Shown: in pieces, positions 39,065 through 41,769 of the stretch
How the letters are laid out: the number at the start of each line of letters is the position of its first letter
How positions within the stretch are numbered: position 1 is the stretch's first letter
Position numbers and translations under genes: made by a program
NCBI GenBank assembly: GCA_964528445.1
Contig: CAZGSL010000017.1
Location: forward strand, 1 to 41,769
Source of the DNA: JAXHMM01 sp964528445
Lineage (GTDB): Bacteria > Bacteroidota > Rhodothermia > Balneolales > Balneolaceae
Direction of reading: 5' to 3'
DNA length: 41,769 bases
Notes under the pieces: generated by a model
What the model was told of the DNA's origin: nothing
The model's database searches: none
What the model saw: the letters and a program-made list of their open reading frames with translations, nothing else

Positions 39065-40399
39065 TTACCTGTTGTTCCCGATGCCGGCTTTCTCGGCCGC
39101 CTCCTGGGCCTCCTCGTCCATGCCGAGGGTGGTGTAAATGCTGAAGAGGCTCTCCCAGTAGGAGGTTTCGCTGGGATTGATCTCGGCAGCCTTTTCGTAA
39201 TATCCCATCGCCTCCTTCAGGTGATTTCGGCCCTGCTGGTCCAGCTCGGAGACGCGGTCGCTGTCCTGTGCCAGGTTCCGCTCGTCAAAGAGCGCCGCGG
39301 CCCAGTTCTGGTGGATGACGCCCATGGCGTTCAGCGCCTGCTCGTTGTTCGGCTGCTGCTCCAGGACCATCTCCAGCTGTTCGATGGCCTGCTCGCTGCG
39401 CTCCTCGAGGATCTGGCGCAGCTCCTTGTTCTTCTGCTCGATCTCGGTAATCATACTGTCGGCTTCATCGGCGGTGATCTCCTGGTCCCGCGCCTGCTGG
39501 CGTATGTTGAAAACCTCCTCCACGTTGGCGTCGAGCGAATCGCTGAAAGCCAGCGCAGCTTGGTAGATCTGTGTTCCCAGCGAGAGCCGGTACTGCGGAT
39601 TGTCGGGTTCTTCCTCGACCAGGTCCCTTACCGTGGAGATGGCCTGGTCCGCCTGTCCGGTTTCCATATAGAGATCGGCGAGCAGCTGGCGTATCTGCCT
39701 GGCTTCGGGATACTGCTCGTTACCCTCCTCAAGCACGGGGATGGCCTCCTGGAGCCTGCCGGCCTGGTAGAGCCACTGCCCGTACAGTGCGTAGTCAAGC
39801 GAATCGGCCGAAAAGTCCGGGTCGTCCATCACCTTGCCCTTGAGTTCCACGGCCTGGTCGAGGCTGCCCTGCATGGCGTAAACTTGCGACATAATGTCCC
39901 ATGAGAGCAGGCTGTCGGGCCAGATGGTGGTCGCGTTCCGAAAATGGGCGATGGAGACTTCCAGGTGGTTCTCGGTCGCGTTTATCAGGCTGTCGTCCGT
40001 GGCGTAGGCGATTCCATCGTTGTGCTCGGTCCGCCAGATGGCGTCTTTCACGAACGTGATGTTGTTAAGTTCTTCCGGCACGTCCCCCTGCTCCTCTATC
40101 TGCGAGGCCACCTCACGCGCCTTCTCGAAGGTCTCGTTCATCCGCTGATAGTAATCCTGGCGCTCCGTGGCGGGTTGCTCTTCCCCCAGGTTGCCGAGGG
40201 CGACCGCCTTGTAGTAGTAGCCGAGGGGATCGTCCGGGTATTCGGAGATGGCCTGCTCAGCTGCCTCCAGGGCGGCCTGGAAATTTTGAGATTCGATATT
40301 ATCCTGTGCATCGCTTACAAGGGGATTGGTACTGCTGCATGCAGCCGCAAGCCCGATGACAAAGATGAGGGCGAACAGTTTTACAAAATTCCTGAACAT
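39065..40399 (-). CDS. TPR-repeat lipoprotein, paralogue 2
   Basis: This 444-residue protein begins MFRNFVKLFALIFVIGLAAAC, a type II signal peptide with lipobox LAAAC; a GTG 24 bases upstream is a less likely start. About eight TPR-like helical pairs follow, including FQAALEAAEQAISEYPDDPLGYYYKA, LQEAIPVLEEGNEQYPEARQIRQLLADLY and AMGYYEKAAEINPSETSYWESLFSIY. It shares W-x2-EHN-x-G and HFRNA-x2-I-x-PDSL with the downstream paralogue, 46 bases away. A charged coiled-coil-like stretch (SMITEIEQKNKELRQILEER) interrupts the repeats at about residues 315-340. It is the first gene of the run down to atoB. Its upstream region runs into the assembly gap. Confidence 0.87.
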   Translation of the reverse strand: MFRNFVKLFALIFVIGLAAACSSTNPLVSDAQDNIESQNFQAALEAAEQAISEYPDDPLGYYYKAVALGNLGEEQPATERQDYYQRMNETFEKAREVASQIEEQGDVPEELNNITFVKDAIWRTEHNDGIAYATDDSLINATENHLEVSIAHFRNATTIWPDSLLSWDIMSQVYAMQGSLDQAVELKGKVMDDPDFSADSLDYALYGQWLYQAGRLQEAIPVLEEGNEQYPEARQIRQLLADLYMETGQADQAISTVRDLVEEEPDNPQYRLSLGTQIYQAALAFSDSLDANVEEVFNIRQQARDQEITADEADSMITEIEQKNKELRQILEERSEQAIEQLEMVLEQQPNNEQALNAMGVIHQNWAAALFDERNLAQDSDRVSELDQQGRNHLKEAMGYYEKAAEINPSETSYWESLFSIYTTLGMDEEAQEAAEKAGIGNNR

Positions 40400-40478
40400 G
40401 ATGTTGGATGCTGTAGAGTTCACGTTTGGTATCCGATAATGCCATAGAAAGTAACCATATATAGATCCTTCCGCAATA

Positions 40479-40495
40479 GGCGGGTGGAGCCCGCC
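40479..40495. repeat. GC-rich hairpin beside the assembly gap
   Basis: GGCGGG (40479-40484) and CCCGCC (40490-40495) pair perfectly around TGGAG, and GGAGC/GCTCC overlaps it as an alternative pairing. It lies 37 bases before the run of N. No T-run follows. Region 40400-40705 otherwise holds the promoter side of both flanking divergent genes and no further gene that I can see. Confidence 0.5.
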
Positions 40496-40531
40496 GGCGC
40501 TCCGGAGTCTTCCCGGGGCGACGCACCGGCC

Positions 40532-40631
40532 NNNNNNNNNNNNNNNNNNNNNNNNNNNNNNNNNNNNNNNNNNNNNNNNNNNNNNNNNNNNNNNNNNNNN
40601 NNNNNNNNNNNNNNNNNNNNNNNNNNNNNNN
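40532..40631. other. Assembly gap (100 N)
   Basis: Exactly 100 ambiguous bases mark a scaffold join of unknown true length. Sequence or genes may be missing between the TPR lipoprotein and the alpha/beta hydrolase, and adjacency across it should not be assumed to be exact. Confidence 0.98.
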
Positions 40632-40705
40632 CCCCGCTCTGCATTCGGCTCTCCGTATTCTTATATTGTATTTTTAATCAGTCGATTGAAAAAGTTCAGG
40701 GCATT

Positions 40706-41548
40706 ATGTTCAGCGAGACCCGGTTCGACAAGTACACCTCAGACGGCTATACCTACATCGATGTCAACCGCGCCCCGGAGAGCGGGCGTCCGCCGCTGCT
40801 CTTTCTCCACGGCATGTTCGGGGGACTCAGTAATTTTGACGAGCTGATTCGGGAAATGGAGGGCCTCGGCCACCGTATCTGGGTGCCGCGCATTCCCCTG
40901 TACGAGATGAAACGGTCGGAGCTGGACATTCCCGAGCTGGCGGACTGGACCCGGGATTTTATGGAGCATTTCGAGATCACAAAACCGGTGGTCCTGGGCA
41001 ATTCCATGGGCGGACACATCGCGCTCGACCTGGCCTCCCGGCACGGGGAGCGGGTGCGGGCCCTGGTGCTGACCGGAAGCTCCGGGCTGATGGAGAAGGA
41101 CTTCGGCACCTCGTTTCCGAAGCGAAGCAACCGGGATTACATCCGCCGGCAGGCCTCCCTCACCTTTTACGAGGACCTGGTGGACGAGAAGATGATCGAC
41201 GAGATCCAGGAGGTGGTGCTGAATCCCTCCAAAATGGTCAAGCTGCTCTCGCTGGCCCGGGAGACGCGGGCGTACTACATGGAGGATATCCTCCCGGAGA
41301 TCCGCCACCGGACGCTGCTGGTATGGGGCAGGCAGGACGAGATTACCCCGCCGGAGGTGGGAGAGATGTTTGAGGAGCTGATGCCGGCGGCCGATCTGGT
41401 CTGGATCGACAAGTGCGGTCACGCCCCCATGATGGAGCGCCCGGTCCCTTTCGCCCGCCACATGAAAGATTTTTTGAAACGACTGGAGAACGAATCCCCC
41501 AACGAAAAAACCATTCATGCCCATGAAGAAGATTATACACACCACTGA
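40706..41548 (+). CDS. Alpha/beta-fold hydrolase
   Basis: This 280-residue hydrolase has the triad Ser100 (LGNSMGGH), Asp211 (WGRQDEITPP) and His239 (CGHAPMMERP), and an oxyanion-hole LLFLHGMFGG near residue 31. The short lid (EKDFGTSFPKRSNRDYI to MIDEIQEVVLNPSKMV) is like those of the MhpC/haloperoxidase-like group, which includes C-C bond hydrolases of aromatic meta-cleavage. No matching dioxygenase is adjacent, so the substrate is unknown. I start at the ATG of MFSETRF; frames extending into the N run are not meaningful. Its 3' end overlaps the ridA start by 26 bases. Confidence 0.9.
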   Translation: MFSETRFDKYTSDGYTYIDVNRAPESGRPPLLFLHGMFGGLSNFDELIREMEGLGHRIWVPRIPLYEMKRSELDIPELADWTRDFMEHFEITKPVVLGNSMGGHIALDLASRHGERVRALVLTGSSGLMEKDFGTSFPKRSNRDYIRRQASLTFYEDLVDEKMIDEIQEVVLNPSKMVKLLSLARETRAYYMEDILPEIRHRTLLVWGRQDEITPPEVGEMFEELMPAADLVWIDKCGHAPMMERPVPFARHMKDFLKRLENESPNEKTIHAHEEDYTHH

Positions 41549-41769
41549 AGCTCCCCAGGCCATCGGACCCTACAGCCAGGCCGTGGTTCACGGGGGTATC
41601 GTCTACTGCTCGGGCCAGATCGGCCTCGTGCCCGACACCATGGAGTTCGCCGGCGAGGGTGTGGAGAGCCAGGCGCGGCAGGTGATGAAGAACCTGGAGG
41701 CCGTCCTGGAGGAGGCCGGATCCGGGTTCGACAAGGTGATCAAATGCTCGATCTACCTGGACGACATGG
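41523..41769 (+). CDS. ridA: RidA-family enamine/imine deaminase (truncated by window edge)
   Basis: The first 82 codons match RidA proteins: MKKIIHTTEAPQAIGPYSQA, then VYCSGQIGLVPDTMEF, QARQVMKNLEAVLEEAGSGF and KCSIYLDDM. The C-terminal part with the conserved substrate-binding arginine and glutamate lies beyond the window. RidA hydrolyses reactive 2-aminoacrylate-type enamines released by PLP enzymes. It starts inside the hydrolase gene in another frame (26-base overlap); an in-frame ATG six bases earlier is also possible. Co-transcription with the hydrolase is likely. Confidence 0.93.
   Translation, partial: MKKIIHTTEAPQAIGPYSQAVVHGGIVYCSGQIGLVPDTMEFAGEGVESQARQVMKNLEAVLEEAGSGFDKVIKCSIYLDDM

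Noticed and set aside
40484..41548. Longer version of the alpha/beta hydrolase reading through the N run
   Set aside because: Frame across 100 unknown bases is meaningless; the hydrolase fold starts at MFSETRF (40706).

Overview
The window looks like chromosomal DNA of a GC-rich, Gram-negative member of the Bacteroidota/Balneolota/Rhodothermota side of the tree. The pointers are a PorV-type outer-membrane protein, a BlaI repressor paired with an M56 peptidase that also carries TonB and carboxypeptidase-regulatory-like domains, an exported isoaspartyl methyltransferase and two TPR lipoproteins. This placement is inference: there is no rRNA or other marker gene. I see no tRNA, rRNA, CRISPR array, insertion sequence or prophage.

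Positions 1-14022 form an aromatic-acid catabolism island. On the minus strand lie paaA, paaB, paaC, paaD, paaG, paaH, paaI, paaJ, paaY, paaZ and a PaaF-like hydratase, followed by the first codons of one more gene that runs off the left edge. Together they epoxidise the ring of phenylacetyl-CoA (PaaA/B/C with PaaD), isomerise the epoxide to oxepin-CoA (PaaG), open and oxidise the ring (PaaZ), and finish by beta-oxidation to acetyl-CoA and succinyl-CoA (PaaF, PaaH, PaaJ), with PaaI and PaaY as rescue thioesterases. The reductase gene paaE and the ligase gene paaK are not in the window. Two plus-strand insertions interrupt the cluster: a VapBC-type toxin-antitoxin pair (6625-7274) and a four-helix membrane protein of unknown function (8872-9378). 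Divergent from paaA are hpd and hmgA, the first two steps from 4-hydroxyphenylpyruvate through homogentisate. Sigma70-like promoters can be proposed for both directions.

Positions 14044-24473 hold acyl-CoA metabolism: an exported Pcm, a class I acyl-CoA ligase, an unrecognised 240-residue protein, a MenI/YdiI-like thioesterase, and a fatty-acid oxidation operon (acyl-CoA synthetase, FadN-like dehydrogenase/hydratase, thiolase, 2,4-dienoyl-CoA reductase-like SDR). A 51-residue single-helix membrane protein lies tail-to-tail with the last of these. The next 300 bases are AT-rich and gene-free, with a 24-base direct repeat flanking an 11-bp-arm hairpin.

Positions 24774-29400 carry a divergent Gfo/Idh/MocA-like protein, a PspC-domain protein, a phosphatidylcholine synthase, and a blaI-M56 pair with a terminator downstream and a strong inverted repeat upstream. 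Positions 29398-35295 form a tight minus-strand run: porV, a kinase-less PASTA protein, rpe, a PhoH-like ATPase that appears to start at ATT, an MBL-fold hydrolase, purine nucleoside phosphorylase and a SLOG-fold protein. Positions 35421-40399 form another: two paralogous TPR lipoproteins, a cystathionine gamma-synthase/lyase and an acetyl-CoA acetyltransferase. After a 100-N assembly gap come an alpha/beta hydrolase and a truncated ridA.

Most of the window is recognisable metabolism. No defence or other clearly novel multi-gene system is visible. The best leads are the ATT start of the PhoH-like gene, the toxin-antitoxin pair with a palindrome on its -10 box, the membrane protein inside the paa cluster, the 51-residue gene, the repeat/hairpin intergenic region and the 240-residue orphan.
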